NCBI GenBank assembly: GCA_008360975.2
Contig: CM039182.1
Span: 60,802,516-60,866,515, forward strand
Length of the DNA stretch: 64,000 nt
Reading direction: 5' to 3'
Source: Lichenostomus cassidix
Lineage: Eukaryota > Chordata > Aves > Passeriformes > Meliphagidae
Shown here: positions 24,561 to 37,351 of the stretch, one piece after another
How the letters are laid out: each line of letters begins with the position of its first letter
Position numbering within the stretch: position 1 is the first letter of the stretch
Program-made: the position numbers and the translations under genes
Notes under the pieces: generated by a model
Told to the model about the DNA's origin: nothing
The model's input: the letters and a program-made list of their open reading frames with translations, nothing else
Databases searched by the model: none

Positions 24561-27500
24561 CTTCAGCAGAAACATACTCAGTAACAGAAAGTTTGATTTG
24601 TTGTTGGGAAGGACAATCCTGGGTCAGCCTGCAACAAGATTATTGATGTTTTCTTGCTGAAGGAAAGAAAAATCAGTTTGGGGTCAAATAAAACATTCCA
24701 AGACATTCTGTTTGATGCAAAATAAAACATTTTCTGACAGGCAGCAAAACTGTTAACATGTTTTGGAATATTAAAAGGAGGCAAATTTTTCAGAAATTAG
24801 AAATAAAAAGTGTGTTGAGAGTCTTCGTGGGAGTGCTGGACCATGCAGTTGTGGGGGGCAGGGAGCATCCTTCTAGCCAAATCCAGCAAGCATCACACTT
24901 CACATGTGTTTGCCTCCTGGTTTTCCCCCGTTCCCACCCACCACAGGGTTTTCCTTGCAGCCTCAGGTGTCTCGCGAGTAGTGAGGGAAAGCCCGCTTGC
25001 AGCACACTTCCCCTTTCATCTCTGCTAGCGGTCTGCCGCTGCAAGATCAGCTGTGCTGGCACGTATTCCCCCACCTGGGCCTTTCGCATGCACCCTGGTC
25101 CCTCTCTGCAGGTTTTTTCCACTGTATCATTGGGAATTTTTTGCATTTTTGGCACTGCAGTGAGTCAAGGGGAAACAAGCAAGTGAAATGGTGAAATAAA
25201 GAAGGTTGTGTCTGAGCCATGCTGTCCAAAGACCACTGCAGAGTAGAAGATGAGTGTTGAGTGTCCTCTTGGTGGTTTTGGCCCCATTTGATTGTGACAT
25301 CTGGTGGCAATGGGTGCACTTGGGTTGAGGTTCAGTTGTCTCCCGAGTCCGTGGTGACATTGTCTGCTGAGTGTTGTTGAACAGCTGCCAGATGTTGTTA
25401 CATGAGGACACTAGGCTTACTCATCAAGGTAGCAGAAGTCCATCTCTGTTAAGAGAATAATACAAAATAAAAACAAGCAATAAGCTGTTGTGAGTCAGTA
25501 ACAAAATACAAGTGATTTCAGCTGGGGACAGATTGTTTTGGCTGCTGAGAGATGGAGAGAGTGTGACTGAAGGAGCATCGTGGTGTCGTGGCCTGAGCCC
25601 AGGCAGGTGGGCTCCCAGCTGAAAGGAAAAGTCATATCATATCTGGAGTAAGCCCTGTGTCCTACAGCACTCAAGGGACAGAGGATCAGCTGAGGGTACC
25701 TGGAGTGGCTGGAACAGGCAGCCTCCTGAGTGCCTGAGCTGGTTTTGGAGATGGATCTTTGGCTCATGTCATCAAGTTGCTTCCAAAATACCTTTGCCGC
25801 ATGCTTTAATATGGGAAAAGCATGGGCTGGCAGGCTGAGGCTGTTGCTTTTGAAAGTTTTACTGAAAGAATCAAGCAAGAGTAACTCAGCATGGGCTACA
25901 GCATTAGTCAGTGATTTGAGATGCCTTGGTGCTGATCCTGACTGAGATGGGGAGGTCCTTCGCATTTCCACCTCCCTGTCCCCATGAAATATCAGTGGTA
26001 ATTATGTTCACTTTTTACAAAAGCACTGTGAAGATTCATTATTTGATGTTTCTAAGCACTAACTAACTGTACAAAGAGTGAGGATAGCTCTGACCAGTTT
26101 CTTAATTTTATTTGATGTAACAGAAGCTTTGAGAGAAAATTAGCAAAACTGTGATACTGCCTGGCCCATAGGAGGATTTGTTTCCTTTGTCTCATAAAAC
26201 ACCAAAGTATCACTGTGTGGTTTTGCTGCAGACCTGAGAGTGCTTCGAGAAGTTTATCACAGAAACTATCTTTACAAAAGCATCATGGAAGAACCATCAC
26301 ACACAAGTGTGTTGTTTGCGTTCAAGGCAGAGACTTAGTCCCTAAAGCTCTCTGGGGTCTGGCCACACATATAATGGGGCAACACTTCTGGCTGGGCTTG
26401 GATGCATGCAGAGCTCAGTGCAGGACTTGCTACTTGAATTTGTTTTTGCTGTTTGGTAATATTAAAGATGAACTCCATGGCACCGTCAAGAGAAAGAACT
26501 GCTTTGTCTTTTCACAGCTAATTTCCGTGCTTCTTAGTTTGCTGCTGTAAATAGATAGTTACAAACGCAACTGATATTTCTTTTCTGAAATATGGTGTGT
26601 GTATCCATTGGTGGCCATGACCTGTGACACAAATCCTGACTGATTAATGTGCTGCAATTACTAAGTGGGCAATAGGTTTGCAGGAAAAAAAAAACCAAGC
26701 CATAAAAACCAAGGCCAAAAAAACCCAACTAATTGCTTTAGGAAGTTGGTTTTAGACAGGCTTGATCTTTTCCAGTAAACACATGAAGTTATCAGGATCA
26801 CTGTGAAGAGCAGCCCACAAGGAAAGGAAAATGAGGGCTTTTCTTTGGTGCTTCCATGACGTGGACACGTGTTTCCCATTCCTGCAATGTTAGGAAAACT
26901 CAGAAGCAGTGATAGCCCTGCTGATGGCACTTTGTCTATCTCTGTGTAAATCAGGTGGTGGCAGTTGCTGTAGGGAGATGGAATGGAAATAAAAGGGATG
27001 TTGTGTAGTCCACTGTTGATGACCTTTGCCAGGTTCAGTCATTTCCTGTCCATCTGCCAAAAATCACATGGACATAATTGGAGTGTGGGAAACTGTATTG
27101 CTTGATGATCTTCAGGGGAGGGGGAAAAGAAAGAAAGAAGACTTGTGAGTAAAGAAAACAGCACTTTATCAGTGGAGATGCAGTGTGACTGGCTGATGCT
27201 GAGATAGCAGACCTTGTTTATTCTCTCCTCTGACTCTTGCCAAGAGAGTTTTTTTAACTTGTTTGTCCATCTCATCTGTTTGTATGGATAGAAGTAAAGA
27301 GCATATGTCCACGTGTGTTGGTCACGACCAAAGGAGGATATATATTAAAACATGTTACCAGGTCTAGGGAATGGGCAAACATGCAGCAGTTTCCTCTCTT
27401 CTTTTTTTTCTCCCTAGTATCAACCCATGGTGGAAAAAATCAGCATGCGAAGCTATATTCTATCTAGGCTTTGCAGCTGCACATATCCAGGTTCAGTGAT

Positions 27501-29155
27501 TGGTGGCTTTCTGCCACCAGTACCTACCATGGCTAACATACTTTGCAAACAGCTCTTTTTATGGAAGGAGTAGATTATTCTAGGATCTCCTGTGGTCCTC
27601 CTGGCTTTACATTTCTGAGGCACTCCTAGAGCAAATGAAATGTTTTATCTGTAACCGATTTGAAATGTTAAGTATGTTTGATGCAATCAAAGATCCAGGA
27701 TGCTGCTGCTCTTGTGATGCCTGGTTTTACGTGGTATTTAGCATATTAATAACCTTGGTTAATCCTGCTGGTTTTGCACTGTGATCAGCCTGTACAAGCT
27801 ACCTGGTGATGCCACACTTACTGTCCAGAGCTGTACTGAAGCTGTCAAGGAAAGAGTGCAAGTTTGGGGGGTTTTGGACTGAGGAGACCTGCCTGCAGCA
27901 GTGGGATGCTAATCAGTTCCTCTTCTTGTCTTCTTTCTTCACAGTAAATGAAATTATAAGGAATGACCTTTCCAGTACCAATGTCCACTCATAGCTTTCA
28001 ATGTGAGCCTGGTATGAAATACACACTTTTGACTTGGCTGGCACATCACCTCGAGTCGGGAGATGCTGAATGAACTGAAGATGTTGCCTGGTACCACTCT
28101 GATCTTCCACCTTAATGAATGTCAGGAACTGAAGATTTACCTCTTGCTTGCAAAGAAGTAGCTACTCAACTTCAATTGATTAAACAGGTTTTTTTAAAGA
28201 AAATCATCTCAAAAGAGGGGAGGGAGTACGCTCCAAGATGGCACATTTCATGGGACAAAACTAGGAAATTCAGCAAAATCTGAGCACTTCTTCCCAATGC
28301 TGATCCTTTTGGCATGGCACCACTGGAATACAGCCCTGGAAGTGCCTTATTTTACCAGGTTGTGGCATCAGGGCATTTTAATAAGCTTTGAATTCGCTAC
28401 CATTTAAAGTGTTGGCAGGTGCAGAAACTCTAGAGCTTGAATTCTGGAGAGTGATATTGGAAAAAAACACAGGACTCCGCAGCAGAGTAGGGAGAGCAAT
28501 CCCAACTCCAGTAAGACACATTGATGAATTCCAGAATTTTCTCAGCTTTTCCTCTGCTGTAATGTACAGCCTATTGCCTTATTCTCAGTGCATTTCAAAA
28601 GCCTCCTGTTTCGTCATCATCTCAGCTTTCTTTTGTGTATTGTCTTTATTAAGTGCTAATGAATCATAGGGTTGGTAGTAGTAGCATGGTAAGATTTTGA
28701 TTTTAATCCAGCTTCTGTCATAGCACAAGTGAGTTGATTAGCACAAAAAAAAAGGGTTGATGGACAAAAAATGGAAATCTATCTTTTACATGATAGATGA
28801 ATGTGTATGCATGTACATACATACTAGTATATATGCATATATTTATATATGACAAATAATATAGATGATTGCCCAGTAAGGGCACTGAATTTAGCAATAA
28901 TTTCAGTTTCTGGGAATGCATTTCAAATCCACAGCAAATATTTCAGCTACTTCTTTTGAGGGTTTGTTGCACCTAAAGCAGATATGCATTTTCTTTCCTC
29001 GCAGAGTTAAGCAAGCACTTTAGATAGGCAAGAAGGATGCATACAAGATACATGTTATTTACCAAATGTCAGAATATGAGTTATAGTAACTGTAAATACC
29101 ATTATGGAAGAGTGTAAAATATTTGTTCAGTTATAATATTATTATTATTCCGCAG
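24561..29155. other. Unique non-coding stretch
   Basis: No supportable gene. A minus ORF of 158 codons (25495-25971) and a plus ORF of 142 codons (24758-25186) overlap opposite-strand ORFs and show no domain. An alternating purine-pyrimidine AT-rich patch lies at 28797-28851. Confidence 0.6.
28797..28851. repeat. Alternating purine-pyrimidine, AT-rich tract
   Basis: Runs of TATGCATGTACATACATA and TATATATGCATATA type. Such tracts are prone to unwinding or cruciform formation. No unit repeat is clean enough to call a microsatellite. Confidence 0.55.
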
Positions 29156-29273
29156 AAGCCTTATAAGTCTCTGCTAGGCGTATGGAAAAGGATGTTACCA
29201 AAATTCCACCTTGGTTTCACATGCGGCGCTGTATAGTGTGTTTTCAGATTCGCTAATGTTCCTGGAGCTACAG
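29156..29273 (+). other. Exon-like segment bounded by splice-site matches
   Basis: A TTATTATTATTCCGCAG acceptor-like end (AG at 29154-29155) is followed by 118 bases and then CAG|GTAGGC (donor GT at 29274), a good 5' splice-site match. From 29156 one frame is open for 26 codons and stops at 29234-29236, so it would have to be a last coding or a non-coding exon. It holds several CpGs in otherwise AT-rich surroundings. The pyrimidine tract is weak and no protein family is recognised. It could equally be a conserved non-coding element or chance. Confidence 0.2.
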
Positions 29274-32200
29274 GTAGGCATGTAGTGTAGCCTTCAACAT
29301 CATATTTTTTACAATCAACCGCTTATTATATAACTAGCAACGACCTATTACTTCACATAACCAAAAAAAAAAAAAAAAATACCAAAAAAAACCCAAAATA
29401 AAATAGCATGACTTTAAATTAAAAATGTTTAACATTAATCTTGTGCCTTAGGAATCTGTGCCCCCTCCTGGAAACACACCCAAACTACACCCCCGAGCTG
29501 GGGTGGCTCCTTAACCCTGATGCAATGAAGACTGAACAGGTTTCACAAACAGGTGAAATCCAACTAAACGTTTTAAAACATTATTCTGTATAATTATGTC
29601 TTACTTTCTTTAGGAAAAAAAATTGAAAGCCATATTTGTCACATTTGCACATTACTGTGAAGACATGAGAATATAATATGGCTGTATGTACATAATATGC
29701 TGGTCCTGGTCCTTATAATAGTCTGTTATTCTTCACCTGTTTAATCCCAATTATTTACCCTGTATTTAGCATTGTAGACATTGCATGAAACGTTTCTTAG
29801 AGACTGCCATATGAAAAGTTAAAAAGCTTGACAAACATCAGCTTGACTTGTAGCTAGAAAATAGTACTAATAAAGCAAAATGTTTTGCTGGAAGCTAGTC
29901 TTAGAGTGGTTCATTTTATGTTATCTTGAAAAATCTTCTTTTCTCATATAAAATAGCATTTTTACATTATATACATATATCTCTCCATCTCTTTTATATG
30001 AAGCTGCTTGCATCCTGCTGCATCCTGCTAATATAACTATCTTTGTATGGAAGCCAAGTCTCTTGTCAACAGTCTCTTCTTCATTTCCCCACTGCATTTA
30101 AAGACATTGCTCCCAAGAAGATGAAATTATATATAATACAATGCTCAGATTTTATTCTCTCATTATTTCAGATATGTCAATAAACTGTGCATGGAAGAAC
30201 CTCTGATTATGCCAAAGCATTTTTTTTATTCATATACTAAATACATTGGGTGAGGCTTTAACCATGCAGGACAATACACACGCACACAGAGGCACCTTTC
30301 AGCAGTAATTTTAGCAAAGTTTTCAAATGTGTGGTTTGGCTATGTTGCAGCTCCTTCATTCTGATTTATTTTCCTCTTTAAGCTATGTTGAAAAAAAGAA
30401 AAAGACCCCAACCTGTTACTTTTAAGCCTGGATAATGGAAGACTATGCCATCTGTTGTATATGTATTCATAAAATAAAAACGAAAGCAGAAATATTTCCT
30501 GTATGAGACTGCTATCTTGTTTCTGTACATGTGTTACAATTGTTGCTGTCAGTTTAGGAAAATGGTTTTCATCAGCCTTTTTGAAAACAAAGCAAAACCA
30601 AAAAGTCACAACACTCTGAACTTGGAGCGTAGGTACATTCAAAAATAGATACATTCAAAAATACCTTTGCCAGGGATGATTCTGACTATTAAAAAGAGCC
30701 TTCTGAATGAATTGTGAGTGGCAAAACAACCTACCTTATTAATCATGCAACAAAGTACTTGGCATATGGATGCATTGCTTGGACAACAGTTTGTTATGCT
30801 CTCCCTGGAGCTATTTCTGAAAGGCATGGGTTGCTAAGGGTTGGCTTTGGATCTGTGGCCTTCAGTGCAGTAGATACAGGAGACATTTTTGTCTGGCTGG
30901 AGGCTTTGGTAGCCCTGCAAGGGGAGGGCTGTCCATGGGCTGGCAGGAGGGGATGGCTGGTCACCAGCTGCCTATGATGTGATGATGGATCTGATCTGTA
31001 TGATGTGTCCTGCCCCCTGAACTCCCTCACTGCTCTGCTTTAGAAAAGAAGGGACAACAGGAGGGTGTCAGCTTACTCAAAGCTGGGCTGCAAACAGCTC
31101 TGGGCTTATATCACCTTATCAGGCAGTGCTTCTGTATGTACCAACTTCTGACACCTGATGGGCCAATTTATATAGAAATGCTGAGAAAACTAGTTCAATT
31201 TTTCAGCACCAAAGGCAAGTTGAAAAGTACATAAGCGTGCCTATCACAGCAGTCTGAGTTTACCTAAGCACTTAAAAACCATTCAAAAATTTCTCAAGAA
31301 GGAGACACAAATATGCATTGAAGTCTTTGTTGAAAGAAGAACTTGCTCTGCCTTGGGTTTCTCTTCCTGTGAGTATGAGGTGTCACTCCCTGCTCAGTCC
31401 ATCACACCTGGCTTCCCTGGGGCTGGTACCCAACCCCTGGCCATTTAAAGAAAGGCAGATGCTCCAACCCCGTCAAAACCCAGATATGGCCCAGCTCTTC
31501 AAAGATTAGTCAAAGGGCTCTTTCTCTGCTTCCCAATCTTGAGGGTGGAAATAGTGATATTTACACCTCATGGACCACATGAGCTGTATTGTTGGTGAGG
31601 TTCCTGGAAAAAGGAAAATACTGAAAACTCAGTCACAAATTCTCCTGGAGACCATGGCATATTGTATCAAAGCAAAATGTCACAAACTGAATTCACCCAA
31701 GAAACATACTTCAGTCATGGTGTTACCTGGCCTCCTGTGAACTTCGATTTCCATACATCCTTCACTCAAAGCACAGCAGACCCAAGCACATCTACATTAA
31801 CCACATCTTGACCAGACTCCTCCAGGCAAAAATAGCCTTTAGCAAATTCCTGACTACTTTCATTCATAACCAAAGCAGAAGGTGAATCCCACACATCCAT
31901 CTGGTACTGTTTGACTAAATAGCCTTGCTGGAGTTATGCCTGTGAGATTTTTCCTTTCCAGCTGAAAATGGCAAATTTCTAGGAGTTAAGTTTCTTGGAC
32001 AGAGTTGTACTGCCTTGAAGCTAAGCTTTCCTTCACCATGTGTACAATTTTATAGCATTCATCACTGTAAATCTGTTGAATTTGTCTCAGTAAAAATAAA
32101 ACAAAATCCCTCTCATCAAGTATATTACAGACGAGTGTTAAGGTTAATGGCATAAGATCTTCTTGGTTTCTGTAGCTCTTTTTCAAATACAGAGTCTAAT

Positions 32201-33660
32201 TTTATGTCATAAGCAGTGATTGGATTGTTCATCAAACTAAATTGAGTCCTTTCTTCTCCACCTTTGCCCAATATGGAGGTCAAGCTCTTGCCTGTTCTAG
32301 TTTGCCCATACGATTTCCTCTTTCTCAACAAGTTAATATTTTTCTTCTTTGAACTTCTTTCCAAAAAAAATTAAAATTTTTTGGTTCTCTTTAGGTAGCC
32401 GAATAATTTGTTCTGAGCAGATCAGTTACAGATTCTCATATTTTTGGCTTTAATTACAGGTTGTCCTTGATTCCAAAACTAGCTTTTTTTTGGCCAAAGA
32501 GACTGACTTTTTGTACTGTGCAAACCTGTAGAGCTTTAACAACTCAAACGGTTGTGTTTTCAGGATTTCAGATAACTGGTAGTGTACCTGGAACTTGTCA
32601 TCACCCATGGGCATGTTAGCATTTGTCATTTAAAACGGAAAAGCTACTGACTGTAGAGCTTCCTTAGCTACTTTCAGGGACAGATAACCCACAAGCCACT
32701 CTTTGCAGATGTGGCAAATTCATTTTCAGTCATTTTAGGAAATCCCTTTCTTTTCAGCTTGGGGAAAGTGTTTCCAAAGATGCCGTCAGCATCAGTTTCC
32801 AGCACCTCTTCTGAATTAGTTTCACACTCACAGCTCCTGTGCCCATATTGTTTCCAGTGCTGCTGAAGAGCTTTTGGTCAAGAGTAACAAAGCAAACACT
32901 GGCAGTGGGTACTGCTGGCAGAGCTGCAAAACCTCCAGGAATACACGTAGTGTGGAGTCCCAAAATACAGTGGGATGGTGTTCCCATCTTGCCAGGGGGA
33001 CATTCCAATAACACCAGCATCATGGTACTAAGGGGGAGGGGAGAGCTCTGGGCCTCGCCAGAAAATACTTCAGTGCATGTCAGGAATCTTTCAACTGCAA
33101 AAGCTGGGAGTTTTCTGGTCTGGTTTCTTTTGATTTTTAATAGGAAAAATTATGTTTTCTCCAACATTAAATCATTTGCTCTACTTACTTCTTTGGGATA
33201 TTTTTTCTTTCATTTTCTACTTAGAAAATATAAGCCACAAACTATTTTGCATCAGGTTGATCTAGACTGCACCTTCTTTCCCCCTCACCCCCCTCCAAAT
33301 CTCTGGGATGGGCTGCTTCCCCAGACAATGGCTCCCCCTCGACCCAAGCAGAGCCACACAGGCGTCACACGTACATTGCCTCTGCCCAATTTCTTGAACA
33401 GTTTCTTTGCAGGAAACTCCTCGTGGATCTTTCCTGCCTCCCTGGACCCCTTCCAGGGCTCCTGCGTGCACTGAGCTGATCCAGCTCTCGTCCTCATGGC
33501 AATCTCAGTATTATTTTTTTTTTTACCACAAGTTTCTTGTACATTTTATTTTACAAAACAAATCAGCCCTAGTCAGATGACGACACTAAATTAAGCACAC
33601 ACTTTTTGGTATATGTGAGTTACTCCTGTGCTTTTCCCCCAACCTATGCATGGAAAGCCA
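29274..33660. other. AT-rich then mixed non-coding stretch
   Basis: 29.3-30.3 kb is AT-rich, with an A-run at 29363-29403 and no ORF of 60 codons or more. 31986-32364 (minus) has two overlapping frames, 79 and 66 codons, whose composition looks protein-like but is not recognised. A 211-codon plus ORF (32839-33474) has no domain, crosses pyrimidine- and proline-rich sequence, and is most likely chance. Confidence 0.6.
29363..29403. repeat. A-rich simple repeat
   Basis: Two A-runs (17 and 7 bases) separated by TACC, then CCC and more A. No retrotransposon body is recognised next to it. Confidence 0.85.
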
Positions 33661-34040
33661 CTTCTGTGGTGCTGAACCCCGTGTGCCCTGCCAGCACAGC
33701 ATGCAGCAAGCTTCTTGAGAAGGCAGCAGGAGCCACAGCCTTTCCCACCCAGCGCCTTCGGCCAGGGAGGGGACACCCACCACAGCACAGCCCATGGGGC
33801 CCTGGCTGCGCTGCTCCACCAGAGCTGAGCGTGGGCTGAGAACAGCCACAATTCAGCGCACCTGTGGAAACAAACCCGGTGCCAGTGCGCCCCTGGGATG
33901 TGCCCCAGGGGGACCGTGCTGGTCAGAGCAATTTAAGTGAGTTTATGGTGGCTTCTCCACCCAGTAGCGGGGCGGGGGGGAGATGGGAGAAAGGGCTCCG
34001 GGGCCAAGGCTGAGCAGCAGAGGCAATGCGTGGGAGGGAG
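33661..34040. promoter_or_regulatory. CpG-enriched GC-rich segment with a G-quadruplex motif
   Basis: I count 13 CpG dinucleotides in these 380 bases, denser than the surrounding sequence. At 33969-33995 four G-tracts on the plus strand (GGGG, GGGGGGG, GGG, GGG) are separated by 1, 4 and 5 bases, a G-quadruplex pattern. No TATA box or transcript start can be assigned. It could be a small CpG-rich regulatory element or simply a GC-rich patch. Confidence 0.3.
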
Positions 34041-34628
34041 AGAGGGAGAACAAACTCTGCCTGACTTGCAGGATGAGTCTGCAGAGGTGGGTGTATGAAA
34101 ACTCATCTATTTTCTTTAACTTTCCAATTGAGCAGTATGGTCTGGGCAGAGGAGGTGTGGAGAGGGGAAGCCCAGCACTCTTTCCCTGTCCCTTCTTGTC
34201 TTCAGGAGCAAAGTATTTTCATCAGCAAAGCACCCCTGGGAGAAGGAGGCACTGGGTATTTTCAGGGTGCTCAGCCCCTCACATGACTGGTGCCCCCAGC
34301 CATGCAAATGACACCTAAGCATCTACATGAACACTGAGATCAGTGTAGGAGTTTCTGGTTTGGTTTTCCCTGCAGTGCACGTTGCCACTGACACTTTAGA
34401 AAGCCAGTTTCAAGAGTGACAACTGAGATGAGAAAACTCTCGCTCACAAATTAGAAAGTCGGTAGTTTCAGGGTTTAATCTGTATAATGCAAGGGGGTGT
34501 GCTAGAGGGAGGAGGCAGCAGTTTGACAGCAGTCCCCTCGAGCACTATATCCCTGCTGAAGCACAGAGGTGAAGTACCTGGCTCATCCCAGGGCTGCCCT
34601 CACTGCAGGTGATCGCTTGAACCTCCCT
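34041..34628. other. Short non-coding stretch
   Basis: No gene recognised. It leads into the CR1 end at 34.63 kb, and the CR1 may begin slightly earlier than called. Confidence 0.6.
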
Positions 34629-34760
34629 GTTATTAGGAGGAAATTCTTTGCTGTGAAGATGGTGAGGCACTGGCACAGGTTGCCCAGAGCAGGTGTGGAT
34701 GCCCCATCCCTGGAAGTGTTCCAGGCCAGGTTGGATGGGGCTCTGAGCAACCTGGTCTAG
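34626..34760 (+). pseudogene. CR1 ORF2 C-terminal fragment
   Basis: The last about 43 codons of the CR1 ORF2 (RT) reading frame, recognisable by the 'MVRHWHRLPR' and 'PSLEVFQARLDGALSNLV' segments, with an in-frame stop at 34758-34760. The frame is uninterrupted in this fragment, but the catalytic RT and endonuclease domains are absent because of 5' truncation. It is non-functional. Confidence 0.88.
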
Positions 34761-34847
34761 TGAAAGGTGTCAGTCCCTGCCCATGACAGGGGGGTTGTGT
34801 CTACATGAGCTTTAAGGTCCTTTCCAATCCAAACCGTTCTATGATTC
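34629..34847 (+). mobile_element. CR1 LINE, 5'-truncated 3' end
   Basis: A typical avian CR1 3' end: 'TATTAGGAGGAAATTCTTT', 'GGTGAGGCACTGGCACAGG', 'TTGCCCAGAGCAGG', 'CATCCCTGGAAGTGTTCCAG', 'GGTTGGATGGGGCTCTGAG', 'TTTAAGGTCCTTTCCAATCC', ending GTTCTATGATTC at 34847. CR1 copies are usually 5'-truncated and lack an A tail, as here. Divergence from the consensus looks modest. Confidence 0.93.
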
Positions 34848-37269
34848 AACAACAACATTCTTCTTCCTTCAATGTGAGCTGGCAGGCACTGGAGACCTCT
34901 GGCAATGCTTGTAGGCACAGGGTGCCTGGGGATCTCCAGCAATGATGCCAGCTTTCAGCGAGGGATGCTGCAGACTAGCCCCATCAGCAGACCAGCCCCT
35001 TCATATTGCTGCCAGCGACCAGGAGGGCCAGGACCGCTGCATTAGCAGAATGTGTTTGTGAAGCCAGTTGTTGTGCAGTAAAGAGCATCATAAAGGCTAA
35101 GATCCAGCAAAAAATGTTTAGTCTACCCCACCCTTTCTAAAATAGGTGCGTGTACCAAACAGTAAGGAAAGAAATAAAATTTGTTGCTAAAAATAATAAA
35201 GGAAAACGATTGTTATATTTGTGATTCCCACACACATGACCTGTATAAGCTTTATAAGTCTAAGGAGTTACTTGACTAATAATGTTAAACAACTTCTTAT
35301 ATAACATACTGTGTCCTTAAAACATTTTTGTGGCTGAAGGATGTGCATTTCTGGTGACTCAAGTGCACAATCTGAGCTCTAAAGCAGTGGTCAAGCTCAG
35401 GAACAGCACATCACTCATCACTGCTACCTACTGGTCCAGTGGTTGACCCAAACCCCCCATTTCCTTTCCTCACAGCCGGCATTGTGAAGTGTGGGATAAC
35501 CACACTGTGCACACGTCTGCTGTTGCACTTCTGTCCTGATGCAGATTACAGCACAGTTTTGCAGAGTATCCCTCCCACTGACCGGCCGTGCTGGGTGATG
35601 GAAAACACAGAAAGGTCTTTTCTTTCAAGGGAGATCTTTACCAGTTTAATGTGTCTGAACTTCTCAGTTTGAAAGAAAAGACACTGAGGCAGCCTGGCCC
35701 TGGGATTTGTGGTTTATGTGCTGGTGCTTTATCTGGACTCTTGCGGCTGCCTCAGTCGGGCCTCCCCAGTCTGAGGGCAGTTTTTAGAACAGCAGAGGGT
35801 ACCTGTGTTTGCCTCCCAGTGCTGCAGACCTCTCCTGCCACTGGCTCCCTCAAACACACTCTTGAGTACTGCTGAGCTCTTGCAGAACTGGTCCAGACCC
35901 AGCAGCTGGCGTGGCACTTGGTCAAAACCCTTTGGGGTCTTTTGATTCAAGAAATCAAGATTTCTTTTTGGGCCTTTTCTGTGCTTTAGAGGGCTGACTG
36001 CATATAAAGACTCTCATTTGCTAAACCCAGTGAGTCACGCGACACAGCACTTGACTATGTAAAGGCTCTAAATATCTTTGTTTCTAGCACATTTTGTGCT
36101 TTGCAGCCATGCTTCATAACCATGATGAGGAATGAGTTTAAGCCTCTGTGGTCACACATGCAGTTAATCTGGACCAATTCTCAGCTGGAAGATAAACCCA
36201 GTTTATCTGTGTCAGTGCCTGGGGTTCCTCTCTCCTCCCGTCTTCTCCCACCGCAGCTGCCTGTAGCTTGGCAGGCAGACACCCTCTGGCAAGGCACCAC
36301 ATCCACAGCTTCCCCTGTACACTGGCTGTGCTGTCAGCAGGTCGTGTGCTTTGCATGCATCCCAGTGAGCTCCTGAGGATGCAGCCACCCCCGGCAGCCT
36401 CGCAGAGCAGAGGGGGTTCGAACCCCAGGCGTTCCCAGGTGCTGTTGGCATTGAACCGGGACCTGCTGGGGTGGCAGTCACAGCAGGACACTCACGGATC
36501 CTTGGAGGCCTTTTTGAGCTGCCAGTTGATGTGTAGCTGACTGGTCATGGTAACTCCATAAGGCCCTGCTTACACAAGTTTTGCCTGCTGGATGCTGTTC
36601 CTCCTCACTGATCTTACACATGAGGATGGCAAATGAGCAGTGTTTTTTCAGCTCTGTTTTCTAAATATCCACTTGATTTTGTTCAGTGAGTTCAGTCAAT
36701 GCTCCGTAATAAGTGAAACCACACATCCCAGCAGTGCCATATTCTGTCTTATAATACAAGTTGCCACTGGAGACAATATCAGAAGTAGTTGCAGCTGATG
36801 GGAATTTTCCAATTTTTGTTTTCTTCTATAAAATTTTGCATCATATAAAGAGCTAGCCAAAAAATATTGAACTTTGAAGAGGAAAACACAATCTCCTTCT
36901 TCAACTGGATCTGTTGTTGTTCACATCTTTGATTATTTTTGTCTTTCTAAAGACCAGTAATTTTGCCCAGTTAAAAGAAACTCAACTGATTTTGATCTTC
37001 TGCAAGTACAACTGTAGTTATTCCTGAATTATGCCAGAATAAGTGAGATCAGAGTTGGGCTAAAAATCCTGCTTCTCCGGAGCTTTATGATCAAAGTTAT
37101 GTTATGTTGTGCAAGAAAGAGAGAAAGGGTGAAGGGAATAGAAGACAATTAGCGTTATTGCAGTCCTAAGAAAGGTCAGTGCCTCAGCCGTGCTACGCAC
37201 TTTGCCCTTTGGCTGCCTTGCAGAAGAGAAAAGCTTATGTGCCTCAGCCCCATCCTGGCTTCTTAAAGG

Positions 37270-37351
37270 AGGTGAAGTTGCATCACTTTCATCCCAGCTG
37301 ATTTCAGAAAAGGTGAAGTTGCATCATTTTCATCCCAACTGATTTCCAGGC
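37270..37351. repeat. 41-bp tandem duplication
   Basis: Copies 37270-37310 and 37311-37351, starting AGGTGAAGTTGCATCA. They differ by a C/T, a G/A and minor changes at the right end. Confidence 0.9.

Noticed and set aside
25495..25971. 158-codon minus-strand ORF
   Set aside because: No domain, overlapped by ORFs on the other strand, composition typical of chance translation.
32839..33474. 211-codon plus-strand ORF
   Set aside because: No recognisable domain. It crosses pyrimidine- and proline-rich low-complexity sequence, overlaps minus-strand ORFs, and is only slightly long for chance.
36413..36426. GGGGTTCGAACCCC resembling a tRNA T-arm / B box
   Set aside because: No A box, anticodon arm or acceptor stem at the right distances, so it is a palindrome by chance. 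I also considered a tRNA-derived SINE, but there is no tail or repeat body.
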